Shown here: positions 1 through 13,047 of the stretch, piece by piece
Layout: each line of letters starts with the position of its first letter
How positions within the stretch are numbered: position 1 is the first letter of the stretch
Assembly: GCA_013399695.1 (NCBI GenBank)
Contig: VXAU01001246.1
Span: forward strand, 266,587-330,586
DNA from: Formicarius rufipectus
Taxonomy: Eukaryota > Chordata > Aves > Passeriformes > Formicariidae
Length of the DNA: 64,000 bases
Direction: 5' to 3'
Notes under the pieces: generated by a model
Told to the model about the DNA's origin: nothing
Seen by the model: the letters and a program-made list of their open reading frames with translations, nothing else
The model's database searches: none
Position numbers and translations under genes: made by a program

Positions 1-2764
1 TTGGCAGGAAATGTATTTCCTTCTTTACATTTCCTTTTTTCTTCTGCATTTCCGCAATTGACAGGGTGATGAAAGAATATTGGAAGTGTCGTTTTATTGT
101 GTACTGCATATTGTCCTTGGAGTAAATGGAAATATGTTGGGTTTTTTTTACACCAAATAAAAAAAAATAGCTAAAAGCCCCCACCTGTGCTCTATCTCAA
201 GCCATTTGGAGTTGAACCTTTTTCTCTGATTGTGTATTTAAGTAGAAAATTGGAACCTGCTTAGGCTGAGATGCTTTATTTAATATAATACCCTGATTTG
301 TGTGGGCTATAGCTCTGCAGTATATCTGTCTTAGGCACTTGGTGCAGTGGGGCTAGAGGCATCTACTTAACATCAGTCACTGTCCTGATCAACAGATATT
401 TCAAGGAGATTTAGTATGTGAATAAGATAGGTTTATGCTATGCATATTTAAAGGGTAAGTGAAGAAAAAGATACACATAGGGTTTTTTTAGTTTCATTTG
501 ACATAAAACGTGGTAGAGGATTGTGGAGGGATTTAGGGTTGCCCCCGCTTCCCACTTTTTTTGATCCTGTAGTAAAAAAAAAAAATAAAAAAAAAAATCA
601 CAGAAGCTGGGGATGTGCACATGTCTTAAGCTTGCCTGCAACAGGGATTCCCTCCCCCTTCTCAACCTTAAGCTTTGGAGCAAAAAACAATCCCCTCATC
701 TAATTGAGTATCCATCTCCTTTTTCATGCTGGCGGTTACTGTAATTCTCACGTACTGAAATTGGTCTAGTGGTCTGTTTTGGGACTCAGCAAATGACTTC
801 CTATATAGCTGTGATTGATCTCGTGCAGAGTATGTAGTTTGTCTGGTGCCATTGTGAGATGTCAGGAGCAATGCACAGTATTGCATATATAAATCAGAGT
901 TTCAGTAAGGATTTTTACCTAAGTCTTTGAAATTGCAGAGACCTTTTAAATCTGATTGCCTAGATTAGAGGCATAGGAGATGGAAGCAATGCTTGGTTTT
1001 GAGTGTGACTGCATTGCTGCACATCAGTCCTCCGATAATATAAATATTTTCACTTTTATTCTCTTTGATTTGTGAAAACTTATTAGAAATAAGGATTTAA
1101 AAGAAAACCCTTTAAAAATTGAAAAGTCTTTTGGGCTCATTATGCCTCCTCAGGAAGGGAGAAATTGACTGATTGATCCTGGAATGGTCAAGTTACTTTA
1201 ACAAAAATATTGCATAACTTTGGGAAGAGCAAAACACAGGTATATTTGTGTTGTGCTTGGTATAACTGTGGGTTTTGTTTTTTTTTTTTTCATCAGAAGC
1301 TTGCTTTGCTATTGCAGCTATGGCATTAATGTTGGAGAAAAACTTAGTAGATCATCTGTTAATTATTGGTATAAGTGATTGCATTCTGTTCGTGCCAAAC
1401 CGTCTTCATTACAGAAGAGTAAGTCCACTGTCTTAGGTGAAGGCTTGTGCAGGAGAAGCCTATCAGCAGTTTATTTGGAATTTGGTTGGTATGGTCACTA
1501 AGTTTTCTATTCAAAATTTCCCTGACTACGGGTTGAAATGATTGCCACACGTGGAAGCAGCCTAATGTTTGGACAGTACAAATTGTAATTCTGTATAAAA
1601 TCATTGCCAGGAAGAAAGCCTGCCTGCCTTGTAGTGGTTCATATGATACATGTATTTAGTGTACAGGAATTGCCACTTGTGGAGAAGCAAACTGACTTCT
1701 AGGAAGTGGGTACAGCTGGTAAAAACTCCAGCAGCAATTAGATCAGAATCAACGTGTATGTGATAGTGACTGGGGTATGAACACAGATTGGAAAGGTCTT
1801 GGTTTACTCATGCTTCAGGTGAAATAAAAATAACACTTTGCATTTCTTTTCCTCCTCAACTATCTGCTGTTGTGTTTTTTCTTTAAAATACATTTAAATA
1901 AATCAGGTGAAATTGTTGTTTGAAAATTGCCATGACGTTTGTGTGTTACTTACACCAAAACAACCCGTAAACGGTAATGTTACAATTTTATACCAAAAAG
2001 TTCTATTTGCTTGTATTTGGTAACTGTAATCTTGTTAATTGAAATGTTTCGGCAGGAGATACGTTTCACTTTAACTTTATTTAAAATATTGCGTGGGCAG
2101 CAATTAAAAACTTTTATGCAATACAGCATATCATATTTTGTGACATTTTGGAAAAGTGGTATGGATTTTACTTTAAAAAGATTTTAGTGTGTGTTTTAAT
2201 TTTTCCTATTGATTAAGGACAGATGGTGAGGTTAATGCCAACTAAGCTTAGTATGGACAAATGGGTTAATTTTCTGGATTTAATCCTCTGGTATGCCTAA
2301 GGAAACCTTTGTAGTATTTCCTGCTACATGCAAGATATGGTGGCCCATATTTGTAAGATTCTGAAGATAATCTCTGTGCAGCAGTGCAGATAAAAAATAA
2401 TTTGACAGTAGTAGAATAGCCTCCTGAAAATGATGTCTTCTCCCTAACCCTTCCTAATCTCCTCTGTCAGTAAATACAGGCTGGGAGCTTTCGCCTCTTT
2501 GGGGCTATGATGCTTTATGACAATGACAGCATTATCAGATTTTGTACTTTTTAGCCATGACAACAGTGGCAGTGAGTTTGCTGGTGGTGTTTTAGCTTTG
2601 CTGAACTACAGTCAAGTGACTTTAGGCAGAAAGTTTGTGGGGAGAAAGGGGACTTTTTGTCTTCTCTGCTGCATGTTTGGATGATTGTGAAGTGAGGAAC
2701 AGGTGAGAAGAGCATTTCTGCTGGGGTGAGGAGTGGAAGATGAGTGTGCATAGTAGAAAACTTG

Positions 2765-2827
2765 TCCTGGGTTGCCTTCTTGGAGGAGAAAGCAGGTTCT
2801 GGGTTACCTGCTTGGAGGAGAAAGCAG
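2765..2827. repeat. Two-copy tandem duplication (about 32 bases)
   Basis: TCCTGGGTTGCCTTCTTGGA with GGAGAAAGCAG (2765-2795) is followed directly by TCTGGGTTACCTGCTTGGAG with GAGAAAGCAG (2798-2827). The units differ by a few substitutions and one base in length. Confidence 0.9.
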
Positions 2828-4250
2828 CATTTTATTCAAGAAGTGCCGCCTTGGGCTGCAAGCCAGTGAATGAACTGGTCCTTTGAGTTACCACAGTGTT
2901 ATGGTGCAAACTGTCCCTGCAATTGCCACAGGTCCTGTTGGCACTGATTATTAGTAAGGGGTTGTGACATGCCTATACCAGGTTGTTTCTTCTTCAGGGA
3001 AGGTGAGATGTAGGGACTTCCCTTTTCAAGATGTATTTTCAGTTACACGTATGAAGGAGTAAGTAGCCCTATTTCAGAATGTGTTTCGATTTTCAAGATG
3101 TCCATTTTTGAGGGAAAGAAGCAGTCACATCATCTAACTTGAACCACATAACTAATTTTCTCATGTTAGAAGTCTGTTTTTCCTCTGTGGTCAGTGGAGT
3201 CTGAGAGGCTTCTCTGCAAAGCAATTTATAACATGTAAATTGGATTACTTCCTTTATTTCCTCCTTTTATGGAGTCCAGTGTTCTTCAGAGAGAAAGCTT
3301 ACTACTGAAGCTGAATTCGTAATATAATCTCTTAAGTCAGGTATGATGGAAATCCTCTACCCAATTTAATTAATAATACATATATTTGCATTATATGGTG
3401 GGAAACCACCTGAAATTCAGTATCATGACACAGCCTTTCCTTATATTTTAGACAGTTTTCCATAAAAAATAGGTGATAATGAACAAACATTGCAATTAGT
3501 ATAAAATGGCACTTTCAGAATTTCTTACCGTTACTGTGTTTGTATTGTCTTTGACAATAGCGAATTTCAGATGCTTTGGAACATCTCATTGAAGATGGGA
3601 TAATAAAGCGCAATATTGTGCTGCAGGCTTGAAAATATAATTAGGGAGGAGGGGCAAAAAAAGCTTAGTCTTAATACGTAAGGAATATGTGATAATGTCT
3701 CGGCAAAAATAGTCTTAATGCTCTCGGTGACATGCATTTCTGTTTTGGATGTTTCGCAGTTCAGAGGGAGTAGTGATCAGTGACACTGAAAGTATTATAT
3801 GCATGCTTTTGATTTTTATATAAAGTAATTTGCTTACTGACTTGAGTAAAACTTCTCTACTACCTGGTTGTAAGAATGTGTGTATGAGTGTTTGGAGTCA
3901 TCTGACTTGCTAATACATTAAAATGGTAACAGTTACGGTGTACAGAAGTATTGCTTTTGGATCTTCATCACTGACCAGCAGAATTAGCACACAACTGCAG
4001 GAATAATTGTAAGCTGTCAGACTTTCTCCCTGGTTGACAGTAAAGCAGAGTTTTTAATAGCTCAGGAGAGTTGAGTAGGATCACTTTGTGTACTTGAAGT
4101 TAATCATTGGCAAAGTGTTTTGTTGGATCAGGGTCAGGGGTTCACTTCCTCAAGGAGTCTGGCTTCTATTTTTCCATCTTTATATAATTTTCAATTTAAG
4201 GGGATGTATTTTGTTGTTTTGTGTTGTTGATTTTTTTTTATTTAAGGTGT

Positions 4251-4348
4251 GGGTTTTGGGTGTGGGTAGTATTTTTTTGGGGTGTGTTTTTTTGCTTTCT
4301 TTCCCTGTCCCCCCCCCCTTTTTTTTTTTTTTTTGTTAAAAAAAAGTC
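4251..4348. repeat. G/T-rich then C/T-rich low-complexity tract
   Basis: G runs at 4251-4253, 4258-4260, 4264-4266 and 4279-4282 sit in a T-rich background. They are followed by a C run with a long T run (about 4310-4334) and a short A run (from 4338). This is simple sequence without coding meaning, although two short frames cross it. Confidence 0.85.
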
Positions 4349-5342
4349 AGAGGTCACCTCATTTGCTAATAGTTCATTTCAGATTTTTCCTACGTTTCTT
4401 ACAGTAAAGGCAGCAAGTTCCTAGTCCTGGAGGCTTGCAGCCTCATAGGATGTCATGGGAACCAGGGGGCAGTGTTTATATGGCCATGCCTGGGAAGGGA
4501 GCCAGAGGTTGCTGCTGTAAGATCACAGTTACTCAGGTTATGCGTATGTGCATCTTTTACTTTGGTGCAACAAATGAACTTCTCAGTAAGATAAAATAAA
4601 ACAGATTGAAATGCAAAAATACATTCTTGGAACTTCTTGCTTCAGTGGCTTTAATATAAAATAATAAATGCTTAAAATTCGTCCCAAGCTGATAGTGTTT
4701 ATACTGTCTGCTGCTCCTGTCTCTTGCGGTAGCATTTTCTTATTGCTCTTGATTGAACACTTGGTGTTTTCATGCAAAAGACACGTGCCATGGAGAGCAG
4801 CAGAATGGCCAGAGACACTTAGGCTGACATCAGACAACAGTATTAAATGAGAAAATGTTTAGAAAGCAGTGTTCTTGGTTTGAAATATGTAGTCATATTG
4901 CTTTATAATCCCATAATGAAAGTAAAATCAAACATATAAATCAGAGAGTGGTACGTTCAGTTGACAAGTGTGACCTGTCAGAAGGGACATTAAATAGAAA
5001 AATATTTTAATGAACTATAATTCTTTCCTGGGAATATTTGGGTTTATGGTAGAGGTAAACATAAATAAAACAGTCTTAGAATAATTTATATAATGCTAAG
5101 TAAGTGAACACAATGGACTTTGAAGACGTCATACCTCTGGAGGATATACATACATATATCTGGTGATAAAAATATAATGTGTGAATGACTGAATTTAGGA
5201 GCTCTTTTGTTGTCAAAAGCACAAATTTGCAAATTTAGGGAATTCAAGAAAGCTACTGTCTGACTTAGAGTGAGTTAATTATAGACTGCACAGGCCTTGG
5301 CTTTATTTTTGGCATCCTCCCAATTTATGAAAGACTTGACAC

Positions 5343-5362
5343 AAAAAAAAAAAAAAAAAAAA
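5343..5362 (+). repeat. Poly(A) tract, 20 bases
   Basis: An uninterrupted run of 20 A. No SINE body or processed gene is recognised immediately upstream, so I treat it as a microsatellite rather than a retroposed tail. Confidence 0.9.
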
Positions 5363-6683
5363 GGTGGAAAATGGCCTGAGAGCTCAGACAGGAGAGCGAC
5401 AGGGACTTGCAGCGTCCTCAGAGCTGAAGGAGGAGCCCTGCAGCTTGGGAGTGGGGTTTACCTGTTCATCAGCGCCCCTTCCAGCTCAGCACAGCTTTTG
5501 CTGGGCTTCATTCAGGGCTCTGGCTCAAACTGTGCAGTGCTTCCTACACTTGGAAAAAGCCACTTTTAAAAGTTCACAAAAACCACTTGAATTGGATTAT
5601 TAGTGACCCTGTAACACCAATCATGGCACGTTTAGGATATTAAGTGGTGACAGAATTATCCTTAATCTCTCTGTGCTTGTGTTGAACCTCTTAAGACAGC
5701 AAAGTTAGTGAGGTGATGCTACAAACATAAATACTCCTGCTTGGAAGTTGCCTATTGGTAAAATACAGTGTCACACACAACCATTTTTTTGTGTCATATA
5801 TAGAGATACAAGTGTGTACTTAAGATAGTAAGTACATAAACAAGGATTAGTAGGAGACCATTAAAACAAGTTGACAAACTGTTTGATTTGTGAGTATCTG
5901 TTTTTGAATTTGCTAGCGCCAGTTTTGTTTTGAAGGAGAGCATCTTATACACTATTTTTTGAAATGACTTGATACTGTAGTCTGCTGTATTGAATCATGA
6001 AAGAGGGTGTAGACTTGGATTGCAGTGATGTCTTTTTGCAGTTTTTTTTTTTTTACGAATCTTTATTTATTTATTTTACATTTTATGGATATTTTCCTCT
6101 GTTACTTGAAAGTTAATTGTCTTATGTTGAAGTGAAAAATCTTTTTAATAGAAGTGAAGCAGACTAGCAGTCATCTCTGTCTTTAGAGTGAAGACACAAG
6201 TAGTTTCTTGGAAACAGTTTCTGTAAATAATCACATTTTGACTTCATACCTCATTACTTTGATAATGTTTAAATGGATATTTTCACCCCATGTATGTGAA
6301 ATATTTTTTTCATTATTTGCAAAACTAATCAGTCCATAGAAGATTCGATCATTTAGACTGCTCCTGATTTTATGCCCATCTGGGAAAACAGAACAGGGAA
6401 TGACAGGGCTAATTTTAGTCTCTCATGCTTTTACTCATCCACGGTGCTTCCATTTTCAAATGTAAAAGTCAAGCTGTTATATGTGCATCTCGCTGTAGTC
6501 AGTAAAGACATATTTGCTTAGAAATATTACTTCTTTGTCAGAAATACTTGGACACTTAAAAAAAAATCACCAGAAAAAGTACATTGCAAAAATCACTCGA
6601 GTTTCTCACTGGTTCCCTCTGTGACAACTCTGAAAGCAAGAACCATGGGCTGGCAGGGAGGGGGAGAAGTGTGCTAGCCTTGA

Positions 6684-6734
6684 TTTTTTTTATTTTTTTT
6701 TTTTTCCCCCCCTCCCCCCCCCTTTTTTTTTTTT
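6684..6734. repeat. Homopyrimidine mirror-repeat tract
   Basis: After a short T/A stretch, the tract is T13 (6693-6705), C7 (6706-6712), one T, C9 (6714-6722), T12 (6723-6734). It is almost symmetric about its centre, a mirror repeat of the kind that can form triplex (H-) DNA. Confidence 0.9.
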
Positions 6735-9700
6735 AATGTGTCACACAATTTATAAGAAATCATAGTATTTTTATTTTATTGTAGATTAGGTGTCAAGACT
6801 TTGGAATGCCCAGTTTACTATTACGGTGCAGTAGTATGGATATTGCTTGCTTAAGAAGTTGATGAATAGCAGATTTAATTAAGTCGAAGTAGGTAATTAT
6901 ATCCAAGTGCTGAGTCTTGAGTTTAGCCATTTTTACAAGTTGTTTAACAAGCACTCTTACGGAAATTTTTAAGTCTGTTTCTCCTCTGTGTAAGTATGCT
7001 ATGTAAAGCCTCTGAACTCTACTGCAGAGAGACAAGCCTTGAGGTGAGTCCAAGCTCAACAAGTATACTCTTTATACAGTGGAGAACCAGACCTTGCCAG
7101 AGCAATAGTTAGATTCTGGTAAAGCCTGAATTATACTTGGTGTGGATGTTTCTATCCTGAGGGCATCTGTCCCCTTTTTGAAGTGATGAATCAGCTCACA
7201 TCTATGAGCATACGTAACCAGTATTGAGATGAAGATCATTCAAAGTGCAGCTGAAAGTGGTCTGTAATCCCCTTTCTGAAATTACTTTTGAGTCATTTTT
7301 CTTGTATTTATTTAGTTTAAAGCTGTATCTATTAAGTTGCCTTTTCTTCAAATGCATTTTTTCATTTTCTCAAGAAAACAGAGTGAAAACCAAATGTCAT
7401 GTCGTGACCTTCTAGTTTTCTCTTTAGTGCTCCATATTGGTCACCAAGATGTATATGTTACATCAAATACATATTTAATGTGCAGTCTGAACATTCAGGT
7501 GCGATGTTGAAGTGGTGCAGAATCAATAAAAATCAGCTACAGTCTTTGCTGTTCAGCTGCATATTGTTCCAGCACTGCAGTGAGGGAAAGCTCAGGTCCT
7601 GGCTTACAAAGGAGAGCCTCTAGCACAGTAGCTGTTAAAACATTCTTCCTGCAGAGCCCAGCTTGTGTTGAATATTCGGTTCTTTGCCCTGTAACTCCAG
7701 ACACAGTCCTTTGCACAATTCTTTGCCCCTCAGGAAGCATTTGTATCAAACCATGTCAGTTTGGTAGGACACACTGATGTGTGGGGGCTGATCAAGTAGC
7801 TAATTATATACATTTTGTAGCCAGTTGGGAAGTAGCTACTGCTACTTTGTGGGAGTAGCAGGTTCTCAAACATTGCTATAGTATTTTTATTTTCATAGGC
7901 ATTTATTGATACAGCCCTGTAATTCTATGATGGGGTTGAATTGACTCTCAGTTTCCAATTTGAAAAAAATGTCATTGTGGCAGGCACATTAGTCCTGGGG
8001 CTCCTAACCCTCCTTCAGAAAGAAGGTGAATGTTAAAATTAAAGGCACTGTCACAGTAGATACAGCTTTTCTGTGCAAAGAAGGAGTCTGAGGTGGAGTT
8101 TGTTCATATGCTATTTAAAGCACTAATTTTTAAAGGTGTTCATGGGCCTAATTTCAATATTCTGACAGCTTGTTGCCTTCTTGAATTCTGTGTTCAGGGG
8201 GAAATGGCTTCAAATGTAATAAACTTACGTCTTCTTAAAGCTATGAAGAGGAACTTTTAAGTAGGATTGAGCTAAAGGAAATGCTTACAAGAATCGCACC
8301 TTTAATGCAAACCTTACATGGATGTGTGTGTGAGGAGAGGTGAGGTCAGAGGATGTAGGATCCAACACACTGATAGCAAGCTGTAATGTTTCCAGACCAA
8401 ATTCAGTGTTGATTTAATACAGCTATTGGTACACTCCTACTGAATGTGGGTATATTTAGTCAAAGTCTCCTGAACAGCATCCTATAGTTGACACCACCTG
8501 TTAGCTTTTCAGTGACAAGCGTAAAATGAGCTGATGTCCCTAGTTTGTTTCTTTGCATGGAGTTAGGCTTGTGTTTAACATCCCTGGTAGCATCTGCTCT
8601 TAGTAACTATTTACCAGAAGCGTCTTACCTCATGGCCATCTTTTTTAATGCATATTAGATTACTATGACTGCCAGTCCCATGTTGCTAATTCATTTTGCA
8701 CTAGTTGTCAGTAAAGTACAGAACCTTTGAAGTTTCTGTATCATTTCTGAGAAAGAAAAGAATGTGGTAGAATTTCTGTAACTTCTTTGTTTCTTCAAGC
8801 AATTGTAGTAAAAGCCCTAAAACCACAGATCTAGAATTAAAAAAAATTAATGTGGCAAAAAAGAAAGAGTATTTAAGATGGTTATAGGACTTGGAATTGG
8901 CTTTAGTTTGGTTCTGTTGTGCGAATTTATTGAAAACAGTCTGAAAAAAGTATTCAAAACAGTAAGTGTAAATGAAACAATAAAATATACTGATTATCCT
9001 TAAAGATTAATTAAAACTATAGAGATGTTTGATTAGAAGTGATAGAAGAGGAAGAGAAATATGTATCCTGAGGATATTTTCCTGCAATTTTGGAGGCTTT
9101 TTTTGCCATGTTTCTAACAGCAGTGTGATAAAAGCTTCCAGGCATCTGTTTGATACAGATCTTTCTTGTGCCATCTTCCTGCAGTCTTCAGCATTGGCCA
9201 AGGGGAGCTGAAGCTGTGGCAAGAGCAGGTCATTTTTTTCCGTGTGACTTTCTTTGGCAAATAGCCCTCAAGAAAATAGCCTTCATTTGTGTTTTAGACT
9301 CAGAGCCAGCACAGAATTCATCAACTGTATCTGTTATCGAAGTTCAGTGGAAGGTTGAGAAGGAGGAAAGAAAACAGGTAAAAAAAGTGGACTGTGGTTT
9401 TGGTACCCTTTTTTTTGTGTGTCTTTTTAATTTGATTCTCTCCCCTCTCCTCCCAGCAGAAAAAAATGCTGTTTTTCTTTTTGGTGCCTCTTTTTCTTTA
9501 GAGAGCTGATTTTCCTTGAGCACATAAGTGATTGTTTTGGAAAACTACCCACTCTCATGTAATAAACCAGTTTATCTGTTTTGACTAATAGAAGTTACTG
9601 TTTCGAGGTGTAAAAACAAATGCTATGGACAGCTTAAAATTGGAGGCTATAGAGGTAGTAATTCCCTAATAGATTTCCAGATATACACTTTTTAAATTAA

Positions 9701-12700
9701 ATTATATTCTATCATTAGACAAGTATACACTAGTTTCCTTCAAATCCTGGGAGTGGAACGCTCTGCATAGTTCCTCAGTCCCTGTCCCCAGAGGAAGCAC
9801 AAGAAGTGAGGCACAAAATCGTACTTGAAAGGTGCGAATTTCTTCTATGATCATCCCTAAAGAATAGAAGGCAAGTATCACAAAGCCTCATACACTGGTT
9901 CTTAACACTGTGTTTAAGGGGATAAATACTGTTCTTTTGAGGTAGCCTGAGCAGATACCAACCTAAATGAGAAATGATGTGAAAATTCATGAAGTCCTGC
10001 CCTTCCTCCTCCTTGAAACTAACCATAGTGCTATTGAGGGTGTAAGGTGAACGTAGGATAAGATTTGACAGCCACTCAAATGTGATACTTGCCAAGTGCG
10101 GGGATGTGTGTATCCTACATTTGGCCGGTGCTGCCTGCACAGCTTTTGTATGTGGAACACAATTAATGGTGACAAGGCAGCCTTCCTGTGTGTAGAGAAG
10201 TTCTACTTGCAGAGGAGCACAGATGAGCTTGCAGAAATCTCTCTGCGGCAGAATAAACGTGAAGAAGAAAGGTCTTTGTGTAGCCTTACTGTTACAGGAA
10301 AGAAGTGGTGAGAGCAGCGCAAAAACTTCCTGCAGAAATTTGGTAACATGTAAAGGTTAAAATGTTACCCTTTACTCATCTCACAGGAGAACAAATTTTA
10401 GCCATTCCCTCTGAAAGGAAGGAAGAAAGAAATAATTTGTTTGAAACGTTGCGGAAATGGTAGAGTTCCCTTACGCATACACAGGTGTTTCCTGGATAGA
10501 ATGCGATATATCCATATATTAGCATATAGTTTTGCATATCTTTGGGCATTCTCTGGGGCCAAATAGGAGAATGAGCTTTTCTTGGACTTGCAGTTGGAGA
10601 AGTAATGATCAGTTTTTCAGCTGCAGTTTACACTAGTATTGCTCATTTTGTTGCAAAACCTTTGTTTGACACAGTGAGTTAAGATGGACAGGGATGTTTT
10701 TTTTAAGGGTAGCAAATTGGAAGCAAAGAAGATTGATGTTTAGTGCTTCTGACAAAGCCTTACTGCAGTCAACCCCGAGATAATCAGGGTGAATAAACCC
10801 CTTGAGACATGTTTGAAAATTAAACTGTGGAAAATTATAACAGGACAGTGTACTGCCACTTCATTTTCTAATACTGTATGTTACTACATGATGCAGCCAT
10901 GGTCAAAATAAAATTCCTCAGATGTCCATGCTTCCACCAGACGATCTTGCTGTTATCTAGGCCTTAGCATTCGTTGTGTGGCTGTTCCTCGTCATAGTAG
11001 CATCATAACCTACTTGTGAAGAAATCACTTTGCTTTTGCCTGATTAGATTTCAACTAGTGAAGTTTTCTGGTTGAATTTATTCTGTGTTCTAATTGTATC
11101 CATGCCAGAAGGAAAGGAAGAGGGGGCTCAGCTGGGTGGGAGAGGAGGCCACAACCTATTTGCAATGGGAAGATGGGTTGAAGTGTCTCTCAACTCTTTT
11201 CTGGGGGATTTGGCAGGTCTGGGAAAAAAAAAAAAGGGAGAAATTAAAATAAACATTGTGTTTTGTTTCAACCATTAAGGAAGGAAATAATAGAAAAGGA
11301 AACAATAGAGAAAAACTGTAAACACACTTCTTTCAGTACTGAAAACAAGGATTGGAGTCATACTCCTAGATTTGGTCTGATATCACGATTCTTTTACTTT
11401 TTGATTGTTGCTGTGATACGCACATTTGTCACTGGTAAGCTTTCCTGAGGGAAGGCAGCATGCGTGACAGCCAGGAGCAATTTCTAATCACTGCTGACTT
11501 TGCTGGTGCACCAGCTAAGTAGCGTAAATTGCTTAGGATGCAGGTTGCACCTCCTGCTCCAGATGTTGTTCTGACTCCCTCTGCAATTCCAGACCGGATT
11601 GTGCTTCTAAGGGCTGCTCTTTAAACCCCTTCCCTCCGTTGGCCTTGTGTGAAGGATTGCAGCAGAGGAATGTGAGGCTCCATGGGAATTTCATTCTTTT
11701 GAGACCTCAGGGCTTGTCTGACCTATGCTTTTGTGTTTTAGGGTGTTCCAAGTACTTATCTGTGTGGCTAGTGCACTGCTGACAGGTAGAATTCCCGTTT
11801 CTTAGTTTGATGACTCTTTCCACAACCTGGTGATGTTGTGTAAAATGTATTTGACACTTCGTAAGCAAGTCCTTGAGCTAGCTCTTCTATTTTTCCAGTT
11901 CATGTAGTGTTTTGCTAAGCCCGGCTGTACTGTCCATTTCTAAATCTGGTGTTGTATTCTGTATATTTTTCTGTCCATGCAACACATTTGAAAAGGGTTT
12001 TGCTGATTGCAATTTGATAGTTGAAATCTATTGTATCTTGAAGTCGCTGTAATTGCATCCTCAGAATATACATTCAGCTTGGTGGTGATGCATATGAATT
12101 TATTTTTTTTTTCCACTGAAAGTGCTACCTCTCATCCATGGAAATGCTTTCTCTTTCTGCAACACAGCTGCATTATGATTTGCTATGGTAAATGTTAATT
12201 GATAAATAATAGAGTCTCTTGTTTGAACCTCATTAGAGTCTCCAAATTAAAACTTAGAAAGCATTTTTCTGAGTGTTTGAATGATGCCAGGAAGGAGGAA
12301 AATAAGGTTTCTGGAAAATATGTAAAAGATCCTCAAAATGGACAAGCAAACAACATTTTTTTCAGCATATAAATGACACTCATATTAATAATTTAAGCGA
12401 GCAGTAAAGTGACTCCTTTAACAATGAATTCAAGTGATACTTAACCGGATGTATTTCCTGGTCATTGATTTGTGAAAAAACCTTTGTTTCCAGCTTTGTT
12501 ACTATATCTAGGGAGGAGGTGATATATGCTCCTGTTACATAGAGTTTTATTGTTACTCAAAGCTGCAGCTGACATGTAAACTCAGCAAACAAAATCTTCA
12601 AGCTTAAAAACAGTTTTCATCTGTGGAAATGCAGTAATTCCTGGATTGGGAGAAGTCTGGGTCCTGATTCTGGAGAGTAGATCCAAAATCAAAACACTTG

Positions 12701-13033
12701 AGTCTGAAGAGGGATCTCTCTGGAGTAGATTTCCGGTTGTATTTGTGTGTTAGCTAATACGTGTAACTTTATTTTGACTGGATGATGTAGCTGATGAACG
12801 TGAGGTCCACGCTGTCTCAGTCAGCTCTTCCCATGTTTATTTGCCTTGGGAACTGTGTGGTGGGAATACAATTGCACTATGATCAGTTTGAAGAATTACA
12901 AAATGATGCAGCGGTTCTGATCTGGTAATCCAGTTCATGATTTCAGTAGTCGTCAGTGCAAGATCTGCTGGATTAATATAAAGCTGTATTTTGACACCAG
13001 CTTTATTTAAGAAGGGTAGGAAAGTATGTTTGT

Positions 13034-13047
13034 ACATATATATATAN
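13034..13047. repeat. Short TA microsatellite with an ambiguous base
   Basis: An alternating (AT)n run starts at about 13036 and ends in the only N that I noticed in the window, at 13047. The unresolved base presumably reflects length uncertainty in the repeat. Confidence 0.8.

Noticed and set aside
4088..4424. Two overlapping Phe/Leu/Val-rich frames that look like membrane segments
   Set aside because: The hydrophobic residues are translations of T-rich and G/T-rich simple sequence.
5297..5362. Poly(A) run as a possible processed-pseudogene or SINE tail
   Set aside because: The upstream sequence resembles no gene or SINE and I see no flanking direct repeats.
7921..7945. ATTCTATGATGGGGTTGAA, reminiscent of a CR1 tail
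   Set aside because: Only about ten bases fit, and the adjacent sequence does not match CR1 in either orientation.
9150..9509. Plus-strand 119-codon open frame
   Set aside because: It ends in Phe/Leu-rich, T-rich low complexity, without any recognised family.
9775..10140. Minus-strand 121-codon open frame
   Set aside because: No recognisable motif or domain, no supporting exon structure, and a length within what AT-rich intron can give by chance.
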